Source: Alphaproteobacteria bacterium
GTDB taxonomy: Bacteria > Pseudomonadota > Alphaproteobacteria > Micropepsales > Micropepsaceae
Length of the DNA: 63,476 nt
Direction of reading: 5' to 3'
Assembly (NCBI GenBank): GCA_015654635.1
Contig: JAATGP010000059.1
Span: forward strand, 1 to 63,476
The notes under the pieces are model-generated. The model was not told where the DNA came from, did not search any database, and saw only the letters and a program-made list of their open reading frames with translations. Numbering within the stretch: position 1 is the stretch's first letter; the number at the start of each line of letters is the position of its first letter. Shown here piece by piece: positions 1 to 9,024 of the stretch. A program made the translations under genes and the position numbers.

Positions 1-1
1 C

Positions 2-1948
2 AATGGCCCGCAAATAGGGGGCGGATACGGCGGTTATGTTCAGGCCCAGTACGGCAATTACAATGATGGCCAGTTGCAGGGCGCGATCAACATCCCAATC
101 ACCGATACGTTGGCAATACGCCTTTCAGGGTTTGGCGAAACACGCAGCAGCTTCTTCTCCGTCGTTGACCGCGATCCGGCGGATAATTGCCCCGGTCAAA
201 AGTATGACGGCTGCAAACCGGGCTACAATCCGGGCGATCAACGCTGGGCCGCAGGCCGGCTCAGCGTTCTGTGGAAGCCCACGGACCGGCTGACCGTTTC
301 TCTCAAGTTCGACGCCGACTATCTCGACAACGGCGGATACATCGCAAGCCCGTTTACCGAACGCTTCAAAACGCTTGATCCAAGTTGGCTCTACCCCGGT
401 ACGCCGGCTCAGGTCGTGGCGCCCGGCACACCGAACCCCCACTATAGCGATCTCTTCCATGTCAGCGCCAATTATAAGAGCGGCGCGTTGGACCGGTTTA
501 CGCGAACCGTGTTGAAGGCCGACTATGATTTTCCCGATGGGATCATATTGCGGTCAGTGTCGGGCTATCAAAACGGCAAAATGACCTACTCGACGGATTT
601 GGATGGGTCTGATTACGGTCCGCCGACCAATGTCCAAGCCGTCGCTGGCGCCGCGGTGACGCCACAGAACCCCAGATACTGGGACTTCTTTGACCAAGTC
701 ACCGAGCACATCTGGTCTCAAGAAATCAATGTGATTTCGCCGGACGATTGGCGGGTCAATTGGGTGTTCGGCCTCTATGGCCAAGCCGACCAATACTATT
801 ATCCGCCGGGCGAGTTCTCCGTCGGCATCCCGTCCAATCCTGTGACGCCTGGCACGAAGCCGGATGCTCCGTCGACAGCGGCAGGAACGGAATCTATCCT
901 GTATGGTCACAATCCGCAGTCGACCCTCGCCGTCTTCGGCCAGGTCGGGTACAAGTTGCTCCCCACCTTGGAGGTGCAACTCGGAGGGCGCTATACGTGG
1001 AGCAGCACGGCGAACGACGCCTACTGGAATCAGTATGGCTTGATCTATTCGGTGAACTCTCATTCGGTGGATACGGTGGGCGGTACTGGCGCACCCATCG
1101 GCAAAGAGCTGGAGACCAACTTCTCCTACAAGGGCTCGCTGAACTGGAGCGTCAACGACAACAACTTCGTCTACGGCTTCATCGCAACCGGATTCAAGGC
1201 TGGCGGCCTCAACCCACCCATCTACAACCTTGCGACCCCCACTCCGTTCCATGGGGAAACGGTGTTGAATTATGAAGTGGGTTGGAAGTCGACCATGCTG
1301 GATGGTCATCTTCGCACCGTGATAGACGGCTACTACAACGACTACAAAGGCTTCATCGTCACGATCGGTTACCCGGCCTATACGGGTGCGACATTCGTCA
1401 CCGAAATCAACGCTCCCAAGCCAACCATCTCGTACGGCTTTGAAGGCGAACTCGACGCCGTATTCGGGGATCTCTCGTTCGGCGGCGGCATCAGCGCGAT
1501 GCACGACTCAATGGGTGCCTTCTATGCGGTGGATGGCCGAGTCCCGGCTGTCGGAACGTGCGATCCGAAGACAGGTGTCGGAGGCATCGCAACAGCGTCA
1601 TGCGTAAACTTGGCCGGGCATCAGATGACCTATGCACCGCAATTCACCTTCAACTTCAGTGCGCAGTACATCTTCCATCTCGATGACGGCGACAAGCTTA
1701 CGCCGCGGGCCAATTTCGGACATCAGTCCCCGCAATGGGCAACGTTGTTTGAAAATCTCTCACAAGGAGACCGGCTGGAGGCGCGCGATCTTCTCGGCGC
1801 ACAGCTCGAGTGGACGCATGGCGACTATGTGGTGACGCTGTACGGTACCAATCTGACAGACCAGCACTATGTCGGGGCTCTCAGCGCCGGCCTCGACTAT
1901 GCCGGACCGCCTCGCCAGTTTGGCGTCCGCCTGCTCAAAGTATTCTGA
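2..1948 (+). CDS. TonB-dependent outer-membrane receptor (5' end outside window)
   Basis: The frame is open from the first bases, so about 648 C-terminal residues of a larger protein are visible. It would import a ligand across the outer membrane with TonB energy. The first residues (GGYVQAQYGNYND) match the plug-to-barrel transition of sphingomonad/Caulobacter-type receptors. The remainder is rich in alternating aromatic and polar strands with long loops, and the chain ends on Phe (GVRLLKVF), as barrel proteins usually do. The plug, TonB box and signal peptide lie upstream of the window, so the substrate cannot be named. A long GC-rich hairpin follows the stop codon. Confidence 0.9.
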   Translation, partial: NGPQIGGGYGGYVQAQYGNYNDGQLQGAINIPITDTLAIRLSGFGETRSSFFSVVDRDPADNCPGQKYDGCKPGYNPGDQRWAAGRLSVLWKPTDRLTVSLKFDADYLDNGGYIASPFTERFKTLDPSWLYPGTPAQVVAPGTPNPHYSDLFHVSANYKSGALDRFTRTVLKADYDFPDGIILRSVSGYQNGKMTYSTDLDGSDYGPPTNVQAVAGAAVTPQNPRYWDFFDQVTEHIWSQEINVISPDDWRVNWVFGLYGQADQYYYPPGEFSVGIPSNPVTPGTKPDAPSTAAGTESILYGHNPQSTLAVFGQVGYKLLPTLEVQLGGRYTWSSTANDAYWNQYGLIYSVNSHSVDTVGGTGAPIGKELETNFSYKGSLNWSVNDNNFVYGFIATGFKAGGLNPPIYNLATPTPFHGETVLNYEVGWKSTMLDGHLRTVIDGYYNDYKGFIVTIGYPAYTGATFVTEINAPKPTISYGFEGELDAVFGDLSFGGGISAMHDSMGAFYAVDGRVPAVGTCDPKTGVGGIATASCVNLAGHQMTYAPQFTFNFSAQYIFHLDDGDKLTPRANFGHQSPQWATLFENLSQGDRLEARDLLGAQLEWTHGDYVVTLYGTNLTDQHYVGALSAGLDYAGPPRQFGVRLLKVF

Positions 1949-1959
1949 GTTCCGCCTCG

Positions 1960-1995
1960 CCGGTCGCTGTCCTGTGGTTACAGGGCGGCGGCCGG
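1960..1995 (+). terminator. Long hairpin after the TonB receptor
   Basis: A 16-bp stem (left arm 1960-1975, right arm 1980-1995, three G-U pairs) closes on a GGTT loop just after the receptor stop. No U-tract follows, only a CT-rich stretch, so it may stabilise the mRNA 3' end or terminate weakly. The pairing was read directly from the sequence; its role is inferred. Confidence 0.45.
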
Positions 1996-2103
1996 TCTCT
2001 CTCCCAAATAGGTCAACAGCTGACTGGGGCGCGAACACAAACCGACGCCCCCTTTTTGTTTGCCTGACGTTTCAATGACAAAAGCGTGTCAAGAGGTCTT
2101 ACC

Positions 2104-3474
2104 ATGTTCATCCGCACTGCGTCGGTGCCCGCAGAGAAAATCACCGCCGAACAAGCAGCAGCTTTCGTAAAATCGGGCGACTGGCTCGATTACAGCGCCT
2201 GTCTTGGCCAACCCGATGCCTTCGACCGCGCCCTTGCCGCGCGCGCCCAGGAACTCACCGGTGTGGGAATCCGCTGCAGCCTTTGCGCCAAACCGCGTGA
2301 GGTTCTCGAAGTCGATCCCGAAGGGCAGCACTTCCACTGGTATAGCTGGCACCTTAGCGCCTATGAGCGCAAGAAATCCGACGCTGGCATCGCCACCCAT
2401 ATTCCGGAGCACCTCGGAGAAATACCGGACTATTATCGCCGCTTCCTGGGTCCGATAGACGTCGTGGTGATCAAGGTGCGCCCCGCCGACGCCAACGGCT
2501 ACTTCAATTTCGGTCCGACCGCATTATGGGCACGCGCCATCATCGAGGTCGCCAAGATCTTAATCGTCGAAACCTCGACCGCCGTCCCTTATGCCTTCGG
2601 CAAAGACAATGCGGTACATATCAGCGAGGTCGATTACATCATCGAGGGTGACAACCAGCCGCTCCCGGAACTCAAAAGCCCGCCGGTCAGCGATATCGAT
2701 CGCGCCATTGCAAACCGGATTGCCAGCGAATTCGAAGACGGCGCTTGCTTGCAGATCGGTATCGGTGGCATGCCCAACGCGGTCTGTTCCCTGCTTCGGG
2801 ATTCGGGTGCGAAAGACCTCGGTATTCACACCGAAATGCTGACCGATGGTCTGATGGAGTTGTACCAGGCGGGCATTGTCACCGGCGCACGCAAGCAGCT
2901 CGACCCGGGAAAATCCGTTTTCGCCTTCGCGCATGGTTCGCAAGCCATGTATGACGCGCTCGATCGCAATCCGGACATGCTATGCTGCGCCACCGATTAC
3001 ACCAACCTGCCGCACATCATCATGCAGAACGATAAGGTCTTCTCGATCAATTCGACGACCCAGATGGATCTGCAAGGCCAGGCCGCCTCTGAATCCGACG
3101 GGCATCGGCAAATTTCGGGAACCGGCGGCCAGGCCCAGTTCGCCCGCGGCGCTTATGCCTCCAAAGGCGGTAAGTCCTTCATCTGCCTGCCGTCGGTGTT
3201 CGAGAAGAAAGGCATCCGTAAAAGCCGCATCGTACTTGATCTGACCCCAGGCAATATCGTGACCACGGCGCGCACGGACATCATGTATGTCGTGACCGAA
3301 TACGGCCTGATCAATCTCAAGGGCAAGTCGATACCGGAGCGCGTGCGGGCCATGATTTCACTGGCCCATCCCGATTTCCGCGAGGACCTTGAGCGCCAAG
3401 CGCACGAAAGCAAGCTGATACCGCGCGCCGTATACCAGGCCCAAACACCCGGGCAAAAGGATCGCGTGGCTTAG
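2104..3474 (+). CDS. Acetyl-CoA hydrolase/CoA-transferase family protein, copy 1
   Basis: A 456-residue protein of the acetyl-CoA hydrolase/4-hydroxybutyrate CoA-transferase family, expected to move CoA between carboxylates in the cytoplasm through a glutamyl-CoA intermediate. Visible marks are ETSTAVPYA, the GIGGMPNAV glycine loop and HTEMLTDG, whose Glu (about residue 244) sits where the family's catalytic glutamate is expected. Length is normal. An in-frame GTG lies at 2086, but the ATG at 2104 has an AAGAGG-type ribosome site 7 nt upstream and is preferred. A close paralogue follows directly. Donor and acceptor are unknown, and a pure hydrolase activity is possible. Confidence 0.88.
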   Translation: MFIRTASVPAEKITAEQAAAFVKSGDWLDYSACLGQPDAFDRALAARAQELTGVGIRCSLCAKPREVLEVDPEGQHFHWYSWHLSAYERKKSDAGIATHIPEHLGEIPDYYRRFLGPIDVVVIKVRPADANGYFNFGPTALWARAIIEVAKILIVETSTAVPYAFGKDNAVHISEVDYIIEGDNQPLPELKSPPVSDIDRAIANRIASEFEDGACLQIGIGGMPNAVCSLLRDSGAKDLGIHTEMLTDGLMELYQAGIVTGARKQLDPGKSVFAFAHGSQAMYDALDRNPDMLCCATDYTNLPHIIMQNDKVFSINSTTQMDLQGQAASESDGHRQISGTGGQAQFARGAYASKGGKSFICLPSVFEKKGIRKSRIVLDLTPGNIVTTARTDIMYVVTEYGLINLKGKSIPERVRAMISLAHPDFREDLERQAHESKLIPRAVYQAQTPGQKDRVA

Positions 3475-3513
3475 CTTAGCCACCAAGGTTCGTATTTGTT
3501 AGGAGGAATTTCT

Positions 3514-4887
3514 ATGACTCTGCGCCCTGCCCTCGCGCCGGCGAAGAAGATTAGTGCTGCACAAGCGGCATCTCTGGTGAAATCGGGTTATTGGCTTGAT
3601 TACGGCGGCACGCTCAGCCAGCCGGATGTATTCGACAAGGCGATCGCCGCCCGCGTCAACGAACTTTTCGATGTGAGCTTCCGCTCCAGCCTCGCAGCGA
3701 AGCCCCGCGCCGTGCTTGAGGCCGATCCGGAGGGCAAGCACTTCCACTGGTTTGCCTGGCACTTCAGCGCCTATGAGCGCAAAAAGGCTGACGCCGGAAT
3801 TTGCTACCACCTGCCGCCCAATCTCGGCGAGATAAACGACTACTATCGCCACTACTTCGCGCCAATCGATGTCGTCGTCTTAAAGGTGCGGCCAGCCGAC
3901 ACGAGCGGAACCTTTAATTTCGGCCCGACAAACGGCTGGCTCAGAACCCTCGTCGAATGCGCGAAGATTCTGATTGTCGAGACATCGACCGCCGTTCCTT
4001 ATGTGTATGGCAGGGAAAACGGCGTCCACATCGCCGAAGTGGATTATATCATCGAGGGCGACAACGAACCTCTCGCGGAACTCAACAGCCCGCCAGTCAG
4101 CGATGTCGATCGCGCCATCGCCCTCAAGCTCGCGGGTGAAGTGGAGGATGGTGCCTGCTTGCAAATCGGCATCGGTGGCATGCCCAATGCCGTCTGCTCC
4201 TTGCTGCGGGATTCAGGTGCGAAAGATCTCGGCATTCATACCGAAATGCTGACCGATGGCCTGATCGAATTGTACCAAGCAGGAGTCGTCACCGGCGCAC
4301 GCAAACAGCTCGATCCTGGAAAAGTCGTTTTTACATTCGCGTGGGGTACGCAGCCCATGTATGACACGCTCGACCGTAATCCCGATATGCTTTGCTGCGG
4401 CACCGAATATACAAACCTGCCGCAATTCATCATGCAGAATGACAAAGTGTTTTCGATCAACAACACGACACAGATGGATCTTCAGGGACAGGCGGCATCG
4501 GAATCCGACGGTCACCGCCAAATTTCGGGCACCGGCGGCCAGTTGCAATATGCCCGCGGCGCCTATGCTTCAAAGGGCGGCAAGTCCTTCATGTGCCTGT
4601 CCTCGCTGTTCGAGCGCAAGGGCATCCGCAAGAGTCGCATCGTACTCAATCTGACGCCAGGCAACATCGTCACGACACCACGAACCGACATCATGTATGT
4701 GGCGACGGAATATGGCATCGTCAACTTGAAGGGCAAGTCGATACCGGAGCGCGTCCAGGCGATGATCTCGCTCGCCCATCCCGATTTTCGCGAGACGCTG
4801 GAACGTCAGGCCTTTGAGAACCGGCTTGTTCCACGAAGCTTGTATGTGGCCCGATCGCCGGAAGGCGGGGCAAGGATCGCATCTTAA
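3514..4887 (+). CDS. Acetyl-CoA hydrolase/CoA-transferase family protein, copy 2
   Basis: A 457-residue paralogue of the preceding gene, about three quarters identical by eye and with few or no gaps. It keeps ETSTAVPY, GIGGMPNAV and the HTEML glutamate at the same residue number (about 244). The start at 3514 is fixed by a perfect AGGAGGA at 3501-3507. The short gap after copy 1 and the terminator after copy 2 suggest a two-gene transcript. The pair could be two substrate specificities or a heteromeric enzyme; family members usually work as homo-oligomers, so divergence in specificity is the simpler reading. Confidence 0.88.
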   Translation: MTLRPALAPAKKISAAQAASLVKSGYWLDYGGTLSQPDVFDKAIAARVNELFDVSFRSSLAAKPRAVLEADPEGKHFHWFAWHFSAYERKKADAGICYHLPPNLGEINDYYRHYFAPIDVVVLKVRPADTSGTFNFGPTNGWLRTLVECAKILIVETSTAVPYVYGRENGVHIAEVDYIIEGDNEPLAELNSPPVSDVDRAIALKLAGEVEDGACLQIGIGGMPNAVCSLLRDSGAKDLGIHTEMLTDGLIELYQAGVVTGARKQLDPGKVVFTFAWGTQPMYDTLDRNPDMLCCGTEYTNLPQFIMQNDKVFSINNTTQMDLQGQAASESDGHRQISGTGGQLQYARGAYASKGGKSFMCLSSLFERKGIRKSRIVLNLTPGNIVTTPRTDIMYVATEYGIVNLKGKSIPERVQAMISLAHPDFRETLERQAFENRLVPRSLYVARSPEGGARIAS

Positions 4888-4908
4888 ATTGTAACGACAT
4901 CTTGTCAG

Positions 4909-4941
4909 AGCGCCCCGGAGCACTTCTGGGGCGCTTTTTTT
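4909..4941 (+). terminator. Strong intrinsic terminator after the CoA-transferase pair
   Basis: AGCGCCCC (4909-4916) pairs with GGGGCGCT (4928-4935) around an 11-nt loop, followed by an unbroken run of seven T (4935-4941). It sits 21 nt after the stop codon of the second CoA-transferase. Confidence 0.93.
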
Positions 4942-5023
4942 GCCACTGGCGTGCGCCTGCAATGCGCACTTTAAAACCGGTGTCCGCGAAAGGTGCCAAA
5001 AAGCCGCTCCTTTCCCGGAAAGA

Positions 5024-5052
5024 TTGACAATAACGCGCCTCCTGCTTACGAC
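5024..5052 (+). promoter_or_regulatory. Candidate sigma-70 promoter for the TetR gene
   Basis: A perfect TTGACA at 5024-5029 is followed after 17 nt by a weak -10 match, TACGAC (5047-5052). It lies about 90 nt upstream of the TetR start. Only the -35 box is convincing. Confidence 0.4.
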
Positions 5053-5139
5053 GCAACCGAGACAATTGTACCGTCACATGCCTACGGTTGAGGAATTTCA
5101 ATTGGCCACGCTCGCCTAATGCCAAGGAAAGTTCGTGTC

Positions 5140-5811
5140 ATGTCGGAAGGTTCGACCGTAAAGAGGCCCCGTCGCAGCAAAGCGGAGCAGCGCGCGGAGA
5201 GCCTTGAGCAAATTCTGGATGCCGCCGAATATCTTTTCTCCAAGAACGGCTTCTACGGTGTCACCTTGCGCGACGTGGCCGAGCGCGTGGGTATTCACAC
5301 CACCCTTCTGCATTATTATTTCGAGGACAAGCGCAACTTGTTCGAAGCCGTGTTCGAGCGGCGCGCCGGGACAACCCGCGACCGCCGTATGGCGGCCATG
5401 GAAAATTACGAGGTCGAAGCCGGCGACAAGCCCACCGTCGAAGGCGCCCTACATGCGTTTCTAGACACCGATCTCGACCTTTACCGCGAAGGCGGCGAGG
5501 CTTGGATGAATTACGCCTCCTTCGTCGCGCGCGGCAGCCACACCCCGGAGGGTGCGGAGATGATGAAGATGTTGTTCGACCCCGTGGTTCTCAAGCTCGT
5601 CAGCATCCTGAAGCGCGCCCTGCCCGATTACAGCGACGAAGACATCTTCTGGGGTTACCACTTCGTAACCGGCGGGTTGATGAACACGCTGGCCCGCACC
5701 GGACGCATCGATCATCTTTCGGATGGGCTATGCCGCTCCGACGATTTTGCGGCGGTCAAAAAGCGTATGGCCAAATTTATGGCAGCCGGTTTCCTCGCCC
5801 TCAGAAAATGA
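5140..5811 (+). CDS. TetR/AcrR family transcriptional regulator
   Basis: A 223-residue one-component regulator. The N-terminal helix-turn-helix reads LRDVAERVGIHTTLLHYYF followed by a DKRNLFEAVF linker, the standard TetR layout, and a divergent ligand-binding half follows. An upstream in-frame ATG at 5119 has no ribosome site, whereas AAGGA at 5124-5128 serves the ATG at 5140. It stands between the CoA-transferase pair and the esterase/MFS operon and could control either. Its C-terminal half resembles regulators of fatty-acid or acyl-CoA metabolism only in general form, so the ligand is unknown. Confidence 0.88.
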   Translation: MSEGSTVKRPRRSKAEQRAESLEQILDAAEYLFSKNGFYGVTLRDVAERVGIHTTLLHYYFEDKRNLFEAVFERRAGTTRDRRMAAMENYEVEAGDKPTVEGALHAFLDTDLDLYREGGEAWMNYASFVARGSHTPEGAEMMKMLFDPVVLKLVSILKRALPDYSDEDIFWGYHFVTGGLMNTLARTGRIDHLSDGLCRSDDFAAVKKRMAKFMAAGFLALRK

Positions 5812-5824
5812 TGGCGCACCTGCT

Positions 5825-7384
5825 TTAGGTTAACGGCGCCCAAAGCCCGACATTCCAGTTCCAAGCAAGATTTGTCTCGCGGCGGCGGCGAACGACCGCC
5901 TCATGGAATCCATACATCCCTGGCAACAGATGCTGCGATGGAGTGGCTCCCCCCTTGAACGCCATATAAGCCTCTGTCTGCCCAAAGACAGGCCATGCCG
6001 GAGCGCCGGCTGCCACAGGTTTCCCATCCCGCGCAAAGCTCGCCCAATAGTCGATCATCGCCTCGGACAAGCGCCACTCCTCTTGTGTTGCGGGTATTCT
6101 TGGCCACACGGACGAAGTGCGATCCCAGGTCCCGAACACATACGGCACTTCGCTGGCATGAAAGCCGTGCAGACCGGCATCGTCGGCATCGGGATACCCG
6201 TGATCGAAGAAGTAGAGGAAAGCGCTCTGACCTAACGCTGTCTGTTTGCGCACCAGCCGCTCCGCCGTCCAGCCATAGAGGGCATCGCGCGGCGCCGCCA
6301 AGATGCTCTCGGCCATGTCGGTGCTGGGATAAAGCGCCAGGAAGGCCTCGGCCTGATCGCGATAGCGCTCGCGAATGATGCTTTCATAGAGGCTCCGCGC
6401 TGCCGGAACTGGTGGAGCAAGGAAGCGCAGCGAGCGGATTTCGCCGCTGTTGAATCCCGCCAGCAGCGGCACGGGCGCTTGTTCGCCACGGTCGAAGACA
6501 TCGACCAGTTGCGCGGGCAGCACCTTGCCGTCAATCGTTCCCCAGGGTGCGTAACCGGCTGCGGATGCCGCCTCCATCAGCACGCCTGCATCCATCGCCC
6601 GCAACGCAGTCATATTGGGGGCGCCAAGCGCTGCCGCAAGGGCCGTACCGGATTCCTCCGCCGAAGGCGCGCCGAACGCGCGTTCCTTCAATGCGGGTGT
6701 GGAGATCATATAGGCGCTTTGCGCAATCGCCTTGGCGAACAATCCACGGGCCGTTGGCGCCGCCATCAGATACATCACGCTGAGGGCGCCCGCGGATTCG
6801 CCTGCAATGGTGACGTTGGCGGGATCACCGCCGAAGGACGCGGCATTTTGCTGAACCCAGCCGAGCGCCGCGATCTGATCCAAAAGGCCATAATTGCCGC
6901 TAACCCCATAAGGCGATTCCGCGCTGAGGCCCGGATGGGCGAGCCAGCCAAGAACCCCCAGCCGGTAATTGATTGAAACGACGACAATACCGCGCGCCGC
7001 CAGCTTGGCACCGTCAAAGAAAGGCTCAGAACTCGCGCCGGTCGTCAGTGCGCCACCATGAATCCAGACAAAGACCGCGGCGTTACTGGCGCCTTCAGGT
7101 GTCCAGATATTCAGCGTCAAACAGTCCTCGCTCATCGGCGGCGGCCCATCGGCATAGAGGCTGTAGATGCTGCCAGGACGGGAAGGAGCCTGCACCGCGG
7201 CAGGGCCGAATACCGCAGCTTCCCGCACATCTGGCCATCGCGGCAGCGGCCTGGGTGGGCGCCAGCGCGCCGCTCCTACGGGCGGCAGAGCGTAAGGAAG
7301 GCCCTTAAAAACGCGGATGGCGCCCTCAGTTCGCCCCACCACCGTTCCGGCAGGCGCATCGACCGTGGGATGAGGAGCAGACAT
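5825..7384 (-). CDS. Type-B carboxylesterase, copy 2 of the operon
   Basis: A 519-residue alpha/beta hydrolase of the carboxylesterase/lipase type-B family, hydrolysing carboxylic esters. Seen: the oxyanion-hole region VWIHGGALTTG, EDCLTLNIW, the nucleophile elbow TIAGESAGA (Ser197), GFNSGEIRS (acid) and the GFHASEVPYVFG histidine. An open frame extends to 7474, but the ATG at 7384 overlaps the stop of the upstream esterase by one base (TGATG), so translational coupling fixes the start. With this start there is no signal peptide, unlike its neighbour, so the two esterases may act in different compartments. Third gene of the MFS-esterase-esterase operon. Confidence 0.87.
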   Translation of the reverse strand: MSAPHPTVDAPAGTVVGRTEGAIRVFKGLPYALPPVGAARWRPPRPLPRWPDVREAAVFGPAAVQAPSRPGSIYSLYADGPPPMSEDCLTLNIWTPEGASNAAVFVWIHGGALTTGASSEPFFDGAKLAARGIVVVSINYRLGVLGWLAHPGLSAESPYGVSGNYGLLDQIAALGWVQQNAASFGGDPANVTIAGESAGALSVMYLMAAPTARGLFAKAIAQSAYMISTPALKERAFGAPSAEESGTALAAALGAPNMTALRAMDAGVLMEAASAAGYAPWGTIDGKVLPAQLVDVFDRGEQAPVPLLAGFNSGEIRSLRFLAPPVPAARSLYESIIRERYRDQAEAFLALYPSTDMAESILAAPRDALYGWTAERLVRKQTALGQSAFLYFFDHGYPDADDAGLHGFHASEVPYVFGTWDRTSSVWPRIPATQEEWRLSEAMIDYWASFARDGKPVAAGAPAWPVFGQTEAYMAFKGGATPSQHLLPGMYGFHEAVVRRRRETNLAWNWNVGLWAPLT

Positions 7385-9024
7385 CAGGGACAGCCGCCGC
7401 TTTGCGTACCCAAGTCCGATGCCCACATTCCGACGTTCCAGTTCCAGCCTTGGTTGCTTGCACGACGCCTGCACACCACAGCCTCATTGAACTCGAACAT
7501 CCCCGGCAACAAGTGTACCGATGGCGCCGGAACATCCTTAAACGCCATATAAGCGGTATTCGGTCCGTAAGTCGGCCAATCGGCTTCGCCCGCAGCCTGC
7601 GGCTTACCGCTACGGGCAAAACTGCTCCAATAGCCCATCATCGCATCGGACATGCGCGCCTCTTGCGCGGTAGCCGGAATCTTCGGCCATTGCGGTCCGG
7701 TGCGATCCAGGTTGCCGAACACATAGGGCAACTCACTGGCATGGAATGCATGCAGACCGGCATCGTCGGCAGCGGGATAGCCGTGATCAAAATAGTAGAG
7801 GTAGGATGGGACGCCCCGCATCGCCTGTTTGCGGGCAAGCCGTTCCGCCGTCCAGCCATAGAGAGAATCCCGCGTCGCCGCCCAGATACTTTCCTGCATC
7901 CTACTCTTGGGATAGAGGCGCAGAAAAGCGTCGGCGTATTCGTGGTAGCGATAGCGGATAATGGTTTCGTATTCGGCCTCGGTCGCTGGGGCCACAGCCG
8001 CCAGCATCCGCAGCGAGCGGATTTCGCCGCTGTTGAATCCCGTCAGCAACGGCACCGGTGCCTGTTCGCCCCGGTCGAATACATCGACCAATTGGCGTGG
8101 CAATAGATGCCCATCGATAGCACCGAAGGGTGCGAACTTGGCAGCCGGTGCCGCGCTCGCCAGCGTGCGTGCATCCATGGCCCGGAGCGCCGCTATCGTC
8201 GGCGCCTTCAACGCTGCTCCCAGCGCCACGCCGGCATCCTCAGCCGACGGAACACCATATTTTGCAGCCTTAAGTTCGGGCGTCGAGATCATATAGGCGC
8301 TCTCGGCAATGGCTTTGGCGAACAACCCGCGCGCCTCGGGCGACGCCATCAGATACATCACATTGAGCCCACCGGAGGATTCTCCGGCGATGGTGACATT
8401 GGCGGGATTGCCACCGAAAGCGGCGATATTGCGCTGGACCCAGCGCAGCGCCTCGATCTGATCGAGCATGCCGTAATTGCCGGAGATCCCCAAAGGCGAT
8501 TCCTTGCTGAGTTCAGGATGGGCAAGCCAGCCGAGCACACCGAGGCGGAAATTGACGGACACAACGACCATGCCGTGCGCCGCCAGTTTGGCCCCGTCAT
8601 AGAGCGGCTCGCGGCTCGAACCGGTGGTCAGCGCGCCGCCATGAATCCAGACAAAGACCGGCGCATTGCTGGCGTCCGCCGGGGACCAGACATTCAGCGT
8701 CAGGCAGTCCTCGCTCATGGGCATCGGCTCGCCGGCATAGACATTGGCGAGCTTGGACTCCGGCTGGAAACAAGCGGGCCCGAATGCGGCGGCGGGTCTG
8801 ACGCCGCTCCAGTGCGGCATCGGGATTGGCGGCTTCCAACGCGCCTCGCCCACCGGTGGCTGCGCATAAGGAATGCCTTTGAAGACGTGCAGTGTCCCTT
8901 GGCTCTGCCCTGCAACGGCACCGATCGGCGCTGTAACCGTTACACTGGCCGTTTCGGCTGCTTGGCAAGGCATCAGGGCTAGGCAAACGGCCGCTGCGCC
9001 GAAGATCAGACGATGCAAGATCAT
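7384..9024 (-). CDS. Secreted type-B carboxylesterase, copy 1 of the operon
   Basis: A 546-residue paralogue of the next gene with an N-terminal signal peptide (MILHRLIFGAAAVCLALMPC, cleavage probably near CQAAE), so it is expected in the periplasm or outside. The type-B triad is readable: Ser216 in TIAGESSGG, Glu334 in NSGE and His428 in AFHASELPYVFG. It shares a four-base ATGA overlap with the upstream MFS gene. The context suggests that esters are cut outside the cytoplasm and the product taken up by the MFS carrier. Known type-B substrates range from aryl esters to pNB esters, so the natural ester cannot be named. Confidence 0.88.
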   Translation of the reverse strand: MILHRLIFGAAAVCLALMPCQAAETASVTVTAPIGAVAGQSQGTLHVFKGIPYAQPPVGEARWKPPIPMPHWSGVRPAAAFGPACFQPESKLANVYAGEPMPMSEDCLTLNVWSPADASNAPVFVWIHGGALTTGSSREPLYDGAKLAAHGMVVVSVNFRLGVLGWLAHPELSKESPLGISGNYGMLDQIEALRWVQRNIAAFGGNPANVTIAGESSGGLNVMYLMASPEARGLFAKAIAESAYMISTPELKAAKYGVPSAEDAGVALGAALKAPTIAALRAMDARTLASAAPAAKFAPFGAIDGHLLPRQLVDVFDRGEQAPVPLLTGFNSGEIRSLRMLAAVAPATEAEYETIIRYRYHEYADAFLRLYPKSRMQESIWAATRDSLYGWTAERLARKQAMRGVPSYLYYFDHGYPAADDAGLHAFHASELPYVFGNLDRTGPQWPKIPATAQEARMSDAMMGYWSSFARSGKPQAAGEADWPTYGPNTAYMAFKDVPAPSVHLLPGMFEFNEAVVCRRRASNQGWNWNVGMWASDLGTQSGGCP

